DNA of 64,000 bases from Desmodus rotundus (Eukaryota; Chordata; Mammalia; Chiroptera; Phyllostomidae). Numbering within the stretch: the stretch's first letter is position 1; each line of letters starts with the position of its first letter. The translations under genes and the position numbers were made by a program. Positions 10,471 through 21,985 of the stretch are shown here, piece after piece. The stretch covers positions 54,246,022 to 54,310,021 of the forward strand of contig NC_071396.1 in NCBI RefSeq assembly GCF_022682495.2, read 5' to 3'. Under the pieces are notes generated by a model that ran no database searches, was not told where the DNA came from, and saw only the letters and a list, made by a program, of their open reading frames with translations.

Positions 10471-12107
10471 TTTTTTTTTAACCTGATCGACTTAATTCAG
10501 TACAATTATGTGCAGTGAACAGATAGTGAAGGACAGAGTGAAGGACAAAATCTATCCTGAATCTCATACCAATGCAGGGATAGATTTATTATTTTAGTTA
10601 AAAATATTAATCATTTAGACTAAAACCCTTCTTCATTGTGGCAAAAGATTCACCTGAGTGCAAATATTTTCATGGGAATTTTTGTAAGACGGATTTAATT
10701 TCTTCTTTAAGAAACTCATTTCAAAAGCATATGGGTTCATTATTTATTCCCCCAGCATGTGTTTTAATCATCTTATGGTTGTGTCCACACACAAGAAGTT
10801 AATAGAATAACTAAAACCATGGAGACCACGTGAGAAAGAGTAGAGTGCCCAGTGCTTTTTATAAATATTTATTGAGTCCTCAACTGTGCACGCAGCCTGC
10901 TTTTAATGCTCAGAGTGGTATGAAGATATGTTGGTTAATATGCCACTGAACTCTGCATAGTCAAATACTTCTGAAGAAATGTATAGAGTTTTGTGTCTTG
11001 GTTTGAGTATTTCACCTGAGGGTAAGAAGTATGTTATGTGGCAAAAATGAAAAGGAATTAGTAATAGTAAGCCTGAAAAAGAAGAGGCTTGGTGAAAACA
11101 AGATATTAACCTCCAAACGCCAAGAGGCTGAGGTTCTGTTTTATTCTCCCAGCTCCTTGCATTCTAGCATAAAATAAATATTCAGTAATTATCTGAGAGA
11201 AATCAAGTTTGGAAGGGAGTATATCTGTTCTACACAGCTCCAAGAAACAGAGGTAGGCGTAAGCATAGAAGTTGTGTGGCCACAAATTCTGTTTAATTTA
11301 AGGAAGAACTAACACCAGCTCACAAGAGTAGAGTCTTCTTGTAAAGTGTTGAGTTCATTAAAAGTAGAAATAAATGTTCAACTAAATACTGGGTAGTTGT
11401 TATAAGAGATAATTTCTGCTTTGGATGGAAGGTGTAACTAAATAATTGCCAATATTATATAATATTATAATTTGGTTACATGACAAGTTGTACATCTATT
11501 ATCCGCATGGTTCATAAGACAACATACGTGCACATTTCTTTCCATTTTTCTTTTCAATGTATTGATGAGAATAAAGCCTGATCATACACAGAAAGACTCA
11601 TGACTTAGACCCTTAGTTTGTGTTTCACCTGGTTTTCATTCTTAATGGTGAAAATGGTTCTTTGACAAAATCTCAGCAGACATCGAGCCTCTATACCTAC
11701 CTATTAATACAAGGGTCTAGGATGTCTGTGCTGTGTTGGTAGAAACATCCCCTAAAATTTAACCAACTCCCCCCCAAACTGTGATTTACTTTTCAAGTTC
11801 ACCTTCTTTCTGATTTTTTCTCTGGTATCTTCTGTAGACACTCAGAAAGCAAGGCAGGCCATGGCACCTTCCTATGATGCCATGCTGACAGCAGAGTACC
11901 TCGTGTCACTCTATTGGCCACTTCCAGGGCAGTAAAGAAGGGTCAGTGATTTCACAGTCAGCAAGGGTGTAGCTGCCAGCTGGCCTGCTGAGAGTGGTGG
12001 GCACAGCATCAGAAAGATCTTTGGCAATCTGAGCAATGTCTACAGTCCCAGGTCTGGCTGGTTAAGATCAACTTTCTTTTCTTTTCTTTTTTCCTTTCAT
12101 TTCCTTT
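10471..12107. other. Mostly unassigned DNA with one L2 scrap
   Basis: Only 10858-10905 is recognisable: 'tttataaatatttattgagt' followed by 'cctcaactgtgcacgcagcc', an antisense L2 end. The rest shows no repeat, exon-like frame or structure that I can name. Confidence 0.45.
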
Positions 12108-12230
12108 TTTGATGGATAAACAAATTGTAGTTTATTCATATATTTGCACATTGAAATAACGCCACACAGAAATGACAAAGAATGAAGTATTGATAAATGC
12201 AACCAGCTTTATTTTCATGACAGAAAAAAA
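12108..12230 (+). mobile_element. L1 fragment
   Basis: The phrase 'gatggataaacaaattgtag', then 'aatgaagtattgataaatgc' and 'accagctttattttcatgac', matches the L1 3' region around the end of ORF2. It is very degraded and short. Confidence 0.5.
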
Positions 12231-12435
12231 AAAAAGGAAAACCAGACCAGTTAATAAATTTACCACATTTACAACCCACAGCAATTAACAGCTTGTAAAT
12301 TAGAGGGCTAAAAAGATCTTTCTTAAATTTGTTTCATAACAGTTTTACATCATCTAAAATTTTAAACTAGTGACCTTAATATTTTATTCCATTATGTTCT
12401 TTTAATAACATTAAGCACATGAGTTCTCAATTATA

Positions 12436-12563
12436 CAGGGTGGGGCAAAAATAGGTTTACAGGTGTGTGTATGGAAAATAATATGATAATTAATATATAA
12501 TAATACAAGAATAAACTGTGTTGCAGGTACTCATAACTATAAATCTACTTTTGCCCCACTCTG
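12436..12563 (-). mobile_element. Mariner-like MITE, copy 1 of 3
   Basis: A 128-bp element flanked by TA on both sides (12434-12435 and 12564-12565), the target duplication of Tc1/mariner elements. The terminal inverted repeats are about 27 bp: CAGGGTGGGGCAAAAATAGG on the left against CAGAGTGGGGCAAAAGTAGA from the other strand. The core aligns in reverse to the copies at 52610 and 62763 (shared 'gtttattcttgtattattat'). There is no coding capacity, so it must have been moved by a transposase supplied from elsewhere. Confidence 0.85.
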
Positions 12564-12689
12564 TATGTTTTGCTATTTTTCTATTTGAACTTAATGTATA
12601 GAAACACATACTGGATTAAAACTCTCTGTTCCTGGCCTAAAATACTTTAAGTGGTCCACATGTGAAGAAAATCTCTAACACCACAGAGT

Positions 12690-12733
12690 GATAATAATAG
12701 GAATAATAATAATAATAAAATAACAACAACCAC
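12690..12733. repeat. AAT-rich simple repeat
   Basis: An imperfect run of AAT/ATA triplets grading into AAC triplets. Confidence 0.7.
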
Positions 12734-12814
12734 AAACATGAGCAATGACAAATTAATGTGCTTTTAGCTACCTCAGTAAGGTTGGTTTTATTCTTGTTCC
12801 TGTTATTAAAATAA

Positions 12815-12955
12815 GAAAGCTGAAACATGGAGAAGTGAAGCAATGACACCCGGTCACACAGTCACTAGCTAAATGGTAGAGATGGGGTTTTAACTGGCAT
12901 CATCTGGCTGTAGGGTTCTTTGCTCCTATCTACTACCATGTCCCACTTGTCTATA
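12815..12955 (-). mobile_element. MIR SINE fragment, antisense
   Basis: Antisense MIR text: 'acacccggtcacacagtcac', then 'tagctaaatggtagagatggggttttaact' and 'ctcctatctactaccatgt'. Divergent. Confidence 0.65.
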
Positions 12956-13005
12956 GTAAGAGAATGACAACACCAGGAAGATGATTTAGTGTGGCCCTAG
13001 CATTA

Positions 13006-13728
13006 TTGAAAAGAGGATCAGACTAAGCCTTAGACAAAGGGTTACGAGACACCCAGTGACAGAGCATTTTTGACCCCCTCTTGGCATTAGTGACCCAGCC
13101 TACTAGGCACTGGCTAAATGATGCCACCTATCTAGACATGTGGCTGCAGTAATGGGTGCATCTTAGCTGCCTCTGACTCCTCACTGAGAATGGAAGCCAT
13201 CCACAGGGCTCACAGTCTACAACTATTAACATGACTTTACTCTTCCACTGTCTTCAACAACATAATTTTATTCTTCCAGAAGACTCTTGCCCAGGAAGAA
13301 AATATGTTGCTGCAAACTATTGTTCATTCCAGGAGTTGAAAGACATCAATTCTTCAATAGAAAGCATCAAGTAACAGTTTATATCCCAAGACTCTTTGAA
13401 ACTCTTACCTGAAAGTTCTTGGCTATTTCTACCAATCCTAAACTACTTATCATGATACTTACCATGCTAGCTAAACCCTTTGTATTGAAGGAACTACCAT
13501 AAACAAGCCGTTAAAATCTCAATAAAAATCACAACCTGCGAGATGTTATATTCGGGTCCTGATGACGTTTTCTCCTTCCCTTCACCAAGCAACACCGCAT
13601 GTCTAGATAGGTGGCATCGTTTAGCCAGTGCCTAGTAGACTGTAACTAATGCCAAGAGGGGGTCAAAAATGCTGTCATTGGGTGTCTTGCAACCGTTTGT
13701 CTAGGGCTCAGTTTTATCCTCTTTTCAA
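13006..13728. repeat. 0.72-kb inverted repeat, unknown origin
   Basis: The left arm at 13006-13140 begins TTGAAAAGAGGATC and ends TCTAGACATG. The right arm at 13598-13728 begins CATGTCTAGATAGGTGGCAT and ends CCTCTTTTCAA. Read from the other strand they match over about 131-135 bases with roughly a dozen differences and two 2-base gaps. The 457-bp spacer has no open frame of note. The structure resembles a fold-back DNA transposon with long terminal inverted repeats, but I see no matching target duplication and cannot name a family. An inverted duplication of host DNA is the alternative. Confidence 0.85.
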
Positions 13729-15055
13729 CAGGTGATTTGGATGATATTTTGTGTATTTTATGGGGTCAACATTTGATATCTTTCAAGGAAAAGTAGGTCA
13801 TTTCTTCCAGGAGGCTCTCTTACATCTCTTCCCAACTCCAAACGAGAACAGAAGCAGTTAGGACTTGCTCAGAGGCTGAAATTTCAAAAGTTTTTCACAC
13901 TGTGAGAATATTCACCATTTTTTGGCCTTGTCTAAGTCCAAGCAAAATATTCTCAACATATAAATATTAGAGGCTTCATGATGTCTCAACTCATATTAAT
14001 GTTAAATGTTTTCTCTTTGTTTAAAATTTCTGTAAGACTTTATTTAAAAAATCATGTTTTGTTTGCCTAGATGAATTATTGTAGGTAGAAGCAGCACAAT
14101 TTAATGGAAAATGAGGGAGAAAAAAAGAAACATCTTAACCAGAGGTCATCAGGAAGGTCTGATGTACAAATTAAATTGGTATGTTTTAGAAATGTTAACT
14201 TATTCTTAAAAATAATTCATTTTTTGTTGTTTTGTTTTTCATATATATGATGTTACAAAAAGTGTTTAAAATGTGTATGCATCGTTTAAGAAATGATAAT
14301 TTAAAAAGTACTCATTCACTATCCAAATTAAACTATGCAATGTTGCCAAGGCATCAATGGCCCTATTTTATGTTTTTACAACGTACTGTCATGGTTTCAA
14401 TATAATTTTTACAACGATGTCTCTCAAGCTTACTGGGCAATGGCTATGTCAACTTTTTCTTCTAATGGCATCTCCACAGTTGGATTTATGGTAAACATTT
14501 ATCTGTATAGAAAGGGGGTTGACAATAAATCTTTCAGATGAAAAAAATCTTAGTAAAAACCAGGAAAAGCCTCGGCAACTTACTCAATACAGAGATTTCT
14601 TTTTCTTCTTTTCAACCTTAGTCTATAATGAAATTGTTCTTGAATACTTCCTTGCTCCCATGACAATTTGGACCAGGGCCCGCCCACCCCATTCAGAGCC
14701 CTATCTCTACACTGTCATTAGTAGACTTCAGTGGGGACTGTGCCCCATAGAGCCCTGTACCTAGTATGTGCCCAGTACATTTTAATTAAACAAATGGCTG
14801 GCGTTATCAGTGGCCCATAAGCCTTGAAGAAGTCCTCATTCACATCTCCCCTTCTACCCCTTTGCTCTTTCTCTGTCATTGCCTGTGTCTTAGGACTCTG
14901 CCCCAGTACTGACCGCAAGCACCTCTTACTAATACTGATAGAGTGCAGAATAAATAGATTGATAGCCTCAGTTTGTCATGGTTTTTGTTTTACTATTCTT
15001 TTTCAGCGTTTATTTTCTGTTACAAATTTTCATTGGATATTTTATTTCAAAAAGA
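13729..15055. other. Unassigned non-coding DNA
   Basis: AT-rich, with no repeat family recognised. Open frames (81 codons or fewer) overlap on both strands and have no motif. Confidence 0.45.
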
Positions 15056-15059
15056 AATC

Positions 15060-15550
15060 ATGTTGTTTGTAAGACACAAAATGGAGCAAAGATGTATAAA
15101 GAAATACCCTTTTCCAGTCTTACCATTCTGAATAAATGATGTTTATGGCTTAGGATATTCCAGCCTTTTCTCAATGGTCTCAAAACTACATACAAATACT
15201 TTCTCTCTCTCCCTCACTTTCCCCATACAATTTCCCCCGATTTGCCAGGCTGGCTCAGAAGGAATTGTATTACGCACATTATTCTGAAGCCTTATGTTTT
15301 TCACCCAACAATAAATCATGGTTTGTGGATATGAGTCTAACCCAAACTTCTTAATGGTATAAATGTGCTCTAATACATTCCACCATTTCAGTGAAAATTC
15401 TGGCTTTCAGTTCTTTCCCACTTTGAGAGCAGAGCTAGAGTAAATAACCTCGCAAGTGTGTGTGCACATCTGTACATTTCCCATTGTTTGCCCTGAAACA
15501 CCAGAGATAGCAACAGTAAGAAATTGCTGGGACTCCCTTTCACTGAAGTT
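15060..15550 (-). mobile_element. Old L1 fragment, antisense
   Basis: Scattered antisense L1 cues: 'ttcacccaacaataaatcat', 'cttcttaatggtataaatgt', 'acattccaccatttcagtga', 'aataacctcgcaagtgtgtgtgcacatctgtac', 'agaaattgctggg'. They follow the order of the old mammalian L1 region near the 3' end. Heavily diverged. Confidence 0.45.
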
Positions 15551-16599
15551 CTTTCATCTCACAGGAGCAGCTTTATTCAGCACAAAATGAGATTCTCTGT
15601 AAGGAGAAGAGGCGTTCAACTCATTTCAAAGAGGACATGAAATTTGGCTACAATGTAAGATGAAATGAGACCTTTTTTTTAGTTTCTAATTTCACTTTGT
15701 GGTACTGGGCACACCATCAAAGGAACATAATCAAAATAAGAAAAAAAATAAAAGCTTTCTGTTCAAGGAAAATATAAATAGAGACAGAATGAGTTGGATG
15801 GCAACTACTCCTCTTTGGAAAAAATAAGTTTGTTTTACTACAAAAATAAATAAAACATTTATTGTTCTGATTCTATTTGGGAGTGATGTATGTTTTAAGG
15901 CACAGTTTATCTTGCTAGTCTTGCAAACTTAGAACTCCTTGAGTCTCCAAGATTCAGGAGGAGAGCGTTCAAACTTCAAGATGCCTACCACAGCAAATCT
16001 ATAACTGGAGTGGAAAGAGTATGGGTGATGCCTAGCTCGCTCCACACAAGGAGAGCCCACAGACATGCAGAAATTGTTTGCACTCTATTCAAGATTTTTG
16101 TGTGACGGAAAAGATTCTTAAAATGAGCCTGCAAAATCAAATTTGAAGCACAATGCCTGCTTACAAAAATAATTATAATGGGAACATTTCTTTTTGGAAT
16201 ATTATAGAATTACACCAAACTATGTTATCTGCCACCACATCTACCTCACTCATATAAAAATGACAATCAGAATATTTTAACAATTCATTTCTTCAGTTTT
16301 CAATGATGAAGAACTTCCTAGAAACCTGTACTATGTTATGTAGTATATATATGAACAGAGTTCTTTCTCACCCTCACCCTACCCTGGCCCACAGTGAGGA
16401 ACCGGTGATTATACTGCAGGGTGAGGAGTGTTGGCACACAGGGGCAGGGTGATGCTTGGTGCCCTGAGAGGAGGTATCTGGCCTGGGCTTGGATCCAGAA
16501 AGACTTCCGGGCCAGTAATGTCTAGGTTAAGGGACAAGTTATGGTTGGATTAAAATTATTTCAGGGAGAGGGTACATCCTAGAAAATCAAGAGTCATCA
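15551..16599. other. Unassigned non-coding DNA
   Basis: No element recognised. A short run of ACCCT-like pentamers at 16369-16388 is too small to call a repeat. Confidence 0.45.
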
Positions 16600-16880
16600 G
16601 AACACAAATCATGAAGGCATTAAAAGATGCTTGAAATGGATAGAACATAGTAAATGGGGAGATGAGAGTGTGGGAGACCAGGCTGTGGTCACAGGAAAAG
16701 AGGACAGTGTGTTGTGTGCTTCTACAGCATCACGCTGGCTGCAGTGTGGAGAACAGTGGGAAAGTGGGGTAAGAACAGAGACCTGGAGACCAGTGAGGAG
16801 GCTGTTGCCAACTTTTTAGCAGAGATGAGGGCAATCTGAATTAGGAAAAAGGTAGTGGAGATGGGGGGAAAGATAGAATC
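16600..16880 (-). mobile_element. L2 LINE fragment, antisense
   Basis: The stretch 'agcatcacgctggctgcagt' then 'gtggagaacagtgggaaagtggg' and 'agacctggagaccagtgaggaggctgttgc' is a strong antisense L2 signature, shared with the copy at 42.2-42.5 kb. Confidence 0.7.
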
Positions 16881-17394
16881 AATTTCCCCAGCTTATGCTG
16901 GGAGTCTCATTTATAGACCATCTGATGGTCCTGCTCTTAGTTTGATAACAATTTCTTTTCTCACAAAGCAAAGGATACAAGATGTGACATTGTTTAAATT
17001 TAATTCTAACATAAAAAAAAACTGATGCTATGATGGCTGCTCCAGTGGGAAGGTCTAGTGGTTTAGCTGACTAGCCAGCCAAAAAAACTAACTGAGACTC
17101 TTTATATGTGATTAAAAACCTATCCAGATATACAGAATTTCCTCCATTATTGAATAACTTTAGTTCTCAAAGTTTCTACATACACTTATTTTTTGTTCTC
17201 CTGTTCAAATAACATTATACAATTCCATTTGCTGTGGGAGCTCTGAAATAATAGTTTCAAGTGAGCTTTATTCTTATGTAGGAAGATTAATAAATGTCAT
17301 TTGAGGGTGCCACTATTTAATAAAAGGGAAATTAGCCAAATAGAGAGTGCCCAGAACAGGGCAACCTTGATGATAAAAGAATGCTAAGGCATGA
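16881..17394. other. Unassigned non-coding DNA
   Basis: AT-rich, with nothing recognised. Confidence 0.45.
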
Positions 17395-17600
17395 CTCATT
17401 AAAATATTTTTGAGCATGGGCTGTGAGCAAGGCACTGCTCTAGGAGATAAAGAAATAGCGGTAAACAAGACAGACCCAATTCCATCCTCCAGGGATCTAT
17501 GGGCATTAAAGAGGTGGGACCTGGAGAAGAGATAAGCAGAGCATCTGGCTTCCATGAGCTAAAGTGCTGTCAAGTGGAACAGAGATGCCATTTATTCTGT
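17395..17600 (-). mobile_element. L2 LINE end, antisense
   Basis: 'aaaatatttttgagcatggg' followed by 'caaggcactgctctaggaga', 'aacaagacagacccaattcc' and 'cagggatctatgggcattaa' is the L2 3' end read antisense. Confidence 0.65.
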
Positions 17601-17779
17601 GAGATGTTAGAGAATAAAATTAAGGCCTATGAGTAGAGTCTGGGAGAGGAGGATTCCGACTCCCCAGGAGGAACACATTTCTTAAATCCTGATTGTACTG
17701 TGACATAAACTGTCCAAGGTGCTGTAGCAATCGGTTCTCTCTTTAATTAACTGGATGCAGCTTTGACGTGCATTCATTC

Positions 17780-17965
17780 ATTTAAACTTCAAACCACAAA
17801 GATAATTGCAATTATTTACCCCATATTCCATATGAGGGATCTGAGGTTTGGAGATCACTCAGAGGGAACACAGCAGAGCCATGACAGAACTGGCTGTGCT
17901 TTCCCCTACTGTGAACTCCACCACCCCCTCTTAATAGAAAGGCTGCAGAGATGATTGTCAAGGGT
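17780..17965 (-). mobile_element. MIR SINE, antisense
   Basis: Antisense MIR core: 'attatttaccccatattcca', 'atgagggatctgaggtttgg' and 'cagagccatgacagaactgg'. Confidence 0.6.
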
Positions 17966-18039
17966 TTCTCTAAGTGAAGAGGGGCTGAACAATGGGGCTG
18001 CAAGGGCCCTCCTAAACCTCACATTCAAGTATTCTAGAT

Positions 18040-18447
18040 ACTTCTAGAATAAGAGAGATATAGACTAGAAACCTGCTTCAAATGAGAAAATGATAGAGAC
18101 AGAAAACAGATTAGTGGTTGCCACAGGTTGGGGGATGCCTGGAAGGTGGGTGTGGTTGTAACAGGGGTCCTTGTGGTGGTGGCATTGTGTGGTGCTGATT
18201 GTAGGTTTCCAAGAATCTATGGGTGTGATAAAATTACACAGAACTAAATACACACACACACAAGTGCATGTAAAACTGGAGAAATCAAAATAAGGTTGAT
18301 GGATGTCAATTTCCTATCATATAGTTATACAAGACATTACTACTGGGGGAGATTACAGAAGGGTGTACTTAGTCAGTATGTATTATTTCTTGTAACTGCA
18401 TGAGAATATGTAATGATCTCAAAATAAAAAGTTAAAAATACATGCGA
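18040..18447 (+). mobile_element. Old L1 3' end
   Basis: Sense L1 3'UTR: 'gacagaaaacagattagtgg', 'ttgccacaggttgggggatg', 'ataaaattacacagaactaa', 'aagtgcatgtaaaactggag', 'tatagttatacaagacatta'. It closes with TCTCAAAATAAAAAGTT, the usual L1 end with polyadenylation signal. It is 5'-truncated and of intermediate age. A SINE sits directly downstream of its A-rich tail. Confidence 0.8.
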
Positions 18448-18450
18448 TTC

Positions 18451-18565
18451 GCCCTGGCCAGGTAGCTCAGTTGGTTAGAGCATTGTTCTGATACACCAAG
18501 GTTAGGGATTCAATCCCTGGACACAGCACACACAAGCAGACAAGAATCAACCAATGAGTGAGGAT
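18451..18565 (+). mobile_element. Bat tRNA-derived SINE, 3'-truncated
   Basis: Starts GCCCTGGCCAGGTAGCTCAG and 'ttggttagagcattgttctg', then 'aggttagggattcaatccctgg' (B-box region) and 'cacacacaagcagacaagaatcaaccaatgag'. The usual pyrimidine stretch and A-tail are absent, so the copy was truncated at its 3' end or decayed. It lies right behind the tail of the L1 fragment. Confidence 0.8.
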
Positions 18566-19165
18566 CAAGCACAAAAATTGACTATGTGACCCTTGACTCT
18601 TGTCCTTGCCCTGTGCTTCCCCTCTACCCCATGATCCTCCAGTGGGGATAACCTGGAATTTTTGCAGAATGCTCTCCCTCTGGATTCCCAGAACCAAGTG
18701 TAACTTAAGGCATTTACCCCCAAGCTTCTGTTCACTGGAGACATCAATAACCTCACTTAGCGCTTTTCTTTACATCCTTCTACAGCATTTATGGAAAATG
18801 AATGCTGGGGGGGGGGCAGATAAGAAAAGTTCCAGTGTTTAATTTTAGTTCATAGAAACAGTGCAGATAATGGAATTATAAGAAAAAAATCTGCACAATC
18901 AAGATAAAAAATTATATCCTTTCAGCATTTTGTAAATACAGAATTTGGGTAGTAGCTTGAATATTATCTCCAAATAAGACTGACTCAGATATCTGACTTT
19001 CCAGAGAGTGTCTGCAGGAATGCTGTCTTTTTATTTGAACCCTCCACTTATAATAGTAACCCATCTCCATTTTTAAAAAGTAATTATAAAAATTGCCTAT
19101 AATGCCACCACTCAAATACACATACTAATTTTTCTTCAGTCCTCCTGCTCTTCTTAATCAGGACA
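18566..19165. other. Unassigned non-coding DNA
   Basis: No element recognised. Overlapping short frames on both strands (up to 80 codons) have no protein motif. Confidence 0.45.
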
Positions 19166-19169
19166 GAGT

Positions 19170-19510
19170 TACAAATGGCAGACACTCACTGAGTCCTAGC
19201 ATGCCTCAGGCACAACCAGATCCGGGGGCTTATTCTCAGGCTTTCCCGTGCTTGGCTCTGTTTGCTTTTGTGTTGGTTCCACTCTCAGGCAGATTTCCCA
19301 CATTGGAGGCAAAAATGGCTGCAGCAAGTACAGGGTTCTATCTCACATTTAGGCAGTCTTAGATGGAAGGAGAACTTCTCCTTTCTCATCTCTCTAATAA
19401 AGGTCCCAAACTGGGTCTAAATAACTGGACTTGGCTAAGAGGCTATTTCTGAACTAATCACCAACCAAATAATTAGATTGTGCTCTTTGGCGGGTCTGGA
19501 TCATGAACAC
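19170..19510. other. Old repeat-like sequence, family not named
   Basis: Phrases such as 'gcctcaggcacaaccagatc', 'ttggttccactctcaggcag', 'ggcaaaaatggctgcagcaa' and 'ccaaactgggtctaaataac' recur in many mammalian intergenic regions. I cannot place them in a family with confidence. A possibly related piece is at 37.15 kb. Confidence 0.35.
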
Positions 19511-20590
19511 GAAATCAGGACAGGTGGTAAGGATATGCAGATCAGCGAGCTTTACCAATATAATCCCATTATGTTTTATCAATTATTAAATCACCATAAT
19601 CACTAAGTCGTCTGTAAATCAACAGTTTTCTCCCATTTTCCAGTCTTGCCCTAGGTTCATCGTGGTGAGGATATCACCTTAAATACAAAGAAAAATGCAA
19701 ATACATGTAAGACCACTACTGTCAAGCTAATGTCCACGTAGTACAACAAATCATTATATCAACAGTTGTGGGGGTAACGTAGCTTCCCGTACGCCGAGAC
19801 TAGGAATCAGAGCTGGCTATTCGTTCTGAGAGTACATAAGACATTAACAGAAAAGGAGATCAAAAAGACCGTAAGAGACTGTCACTATGCAAGTCAATGT
19901 TTTATAAACTTTGGGTCATGATTTGTTTGTGCGTCATGAAAACAGTTTAGAGTCAGGACGAATTTGAGAAAAGGAAATAGAGAGGAAAGTATAAAAGTGC
20001 AGCACATATGGTGAAATTAAGAATTGTTTCATAAAACTTTGGTTACGGTTTCTATGTGGCACGCACGTGCATGGACATGCTCTGGGTCATAAGGTAAAAC
20101 ATATTTTACCATAGTTAATTGAAATCACTATTGTGATTGGTATAATTTTAGCTGGTATCTAAGATGTTAAAGAGGAAAGGCCATTTAATATATTCTGCAC
20201 TATGAGTCACCACTAAACAAGCACTCCACAACATTCAAATCCCATATAGCCCGAGAGAGTCAATGGCTTGCATTGTGCTGCAATCACATGGTTTAGATTA
20301 GAACAATTCTCACTGGGCTTAGAACGAAACTCACAGATTTACATGTGTCTCCATTGCTATTTTTGCTGAATGTCCTTGGTAAATATCGGAGTCTCCAAGG
20401 AACACTGGTCAAGGTATGTCACCTTTTCTTTAAAATAAAAAACGTCTCTATTTCTCAACTAGGAATAGTGTCAACAGAACTGAAAAAAATCAAGCAAATT
20501 TTAAACTGGTTGAACTGCCTTTATCAAATTTTTTGCACATTATCTACTAATCAACTTATGCTTTGATAGTTTTTTTTTTCGGTGATTTGT
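19511..20590. other. Unassigned non-coding DNA
   Basis: No repeat or gene recognised. It includes a few CpG-containing stretches around 19780-19830 that do not amount to a CpG island. Confidence 0.45.
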
Positions 20591-20845
20591 TGATTTTATG
20601 TTTTTTTTAAAGATTTTATTTATTTAGTTTTAGAGAGACAAGAAGGGAGGAAGAAAGAGAGAGAGAGAAACACTGATGTGAGAAATAACATTGGTCAGTT
20701 GCTTCTTGCATACATCCCAACTGGGGACTGAACCCACCACAGCTCAGGCCTGTGCCCTGACTGGGAATTGAACCAGTGACCTTTTGTTTTGTGGGAAGAA
20801 ACACAACCAGCTGAGCCACACCAGTCAGGGCTGATTTTATGTTTT
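20591..20845 (-). mobile_element. Ves-type bat SINE with 14-bp TSD, antisense
   Basis: TGATTTTATGTTTT is repeated exactly at 20591-20604 and 20832-20845. The SINE between them reads, on the minus strand, AGCCCTGACTGGTGTGGCTC, then 'caaaaggtcactggttcaattcccagtcagggcaca', a weaker middle, 'gagagagagaaac' (as complement) and an AAATAAATAAAATC tail. It is full length with an A-tail and a perfect duplication, so it is one of the younger insertions here. Confidence 0.92.
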
Positions 20846-21985
20846 CACACAGAAATGGGTTACAGTTCCAGTGGAGCCTGAACAGTCTGAACTGTGGAAA
20901 AGGACTTCTTTTCCATCTAACCCATGCCTTCGGCAGTGGTAGCTCCTTAGGAGCCCTCTCCTCATCATCATTTCCCTCCCCTATTCTAAGGATAAACATC
21001 TATTTCTTCAGTCTGTTGTAAACTTCTACATACACAGGCTTACCACCGAACCTTAAAACCAGATTCCCACTTATAAATTGCCTCCCTTTCCCCATATGGA
21101 AATTCTGTAGCTGCCATTCCCATATTTCTTCAGAATCCTAGTGACTCAGTGTAGAACCAAATCTGCCTTTTCTCAATGTCTGGGACCCTTCAAACTACCT
21201 TTCAGGCAATACATGAAGTGGAAATGGATCAACATCCTTCCTGTCATCCTCACAAGCACAGTGCTTTCAGTAACTTTATCCCCAGGCTTCCTAGGGCCTG
21301 GCCTGTTGTGTCAAAAACAAGACTTCCTCCATTTTCAAGTCCCTCAAGCTCAACAAGTCTAAATTTGAACTCTTTCTCTGTCCCCTTGAACAACTATTTT
21401 CTATTACTGAATTTCCTGTGCCTGTTAGGAAATTCACTAGATCCACTGTTTTTCCAGATAATAAGACACAAAACTTGAAGATTGTTTGAGATTCTTTGTT
21501 TGGTTTTCAACATCCGTAGCCAATCTGTTGTGAAAGTTTAATATCATTCATGTCTAAATCTGCCGTGCTGGGACCTAAACCTACTCTCAAGTTTCGTTCT
21601 GTCCAAGAAGGTGTCTGAGAGTGTCTCCTGATAGGCCAATTGATGAGTCCAGGAATAAACACAGCATGGCAACCTGTTAGGAATAGTTTTCTCTTTCTCG
21701 GTTAAAATAAATCGAAAACACAGTAGGAGCTCATTGGGAAGAACAAATAGTTTTATAATTATCTATTTTTTTAAAAAAACAAAGATAGTCCTCCTCACTA
21801 TCCTAATCATTCAATACCAATTCCAACATTAGAAAAGAATATGTATTGAAAATATATAGTATGACTATATGATTTTACTTCACATTTTAGCTTCTTCCAC
21901 AGTTCCGAATGTCTGGAGGTATAACATAAAACTAAAGCAAGACCCATAATTGCCTTTCTATTTCTTTTTCCTAATTTTTCTTTAA
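20846..21985. other. Unassigned non-coding DNA
   Basis: No element recognised. The pyrimidine-rich part around 21200-21450 weakly resembles L2 but cannot be called. Two overlapping frames (73 and 100 codons) have no motif. Confidence 0.4.

Noticed and set aside
19740..19990. Possible nuclear mitochondrial insertion suggested by unusual CpG-containing text
   Set aside because: No recognisable mitochondrial tRNA, rRNA or coding phrase was found on either strand.
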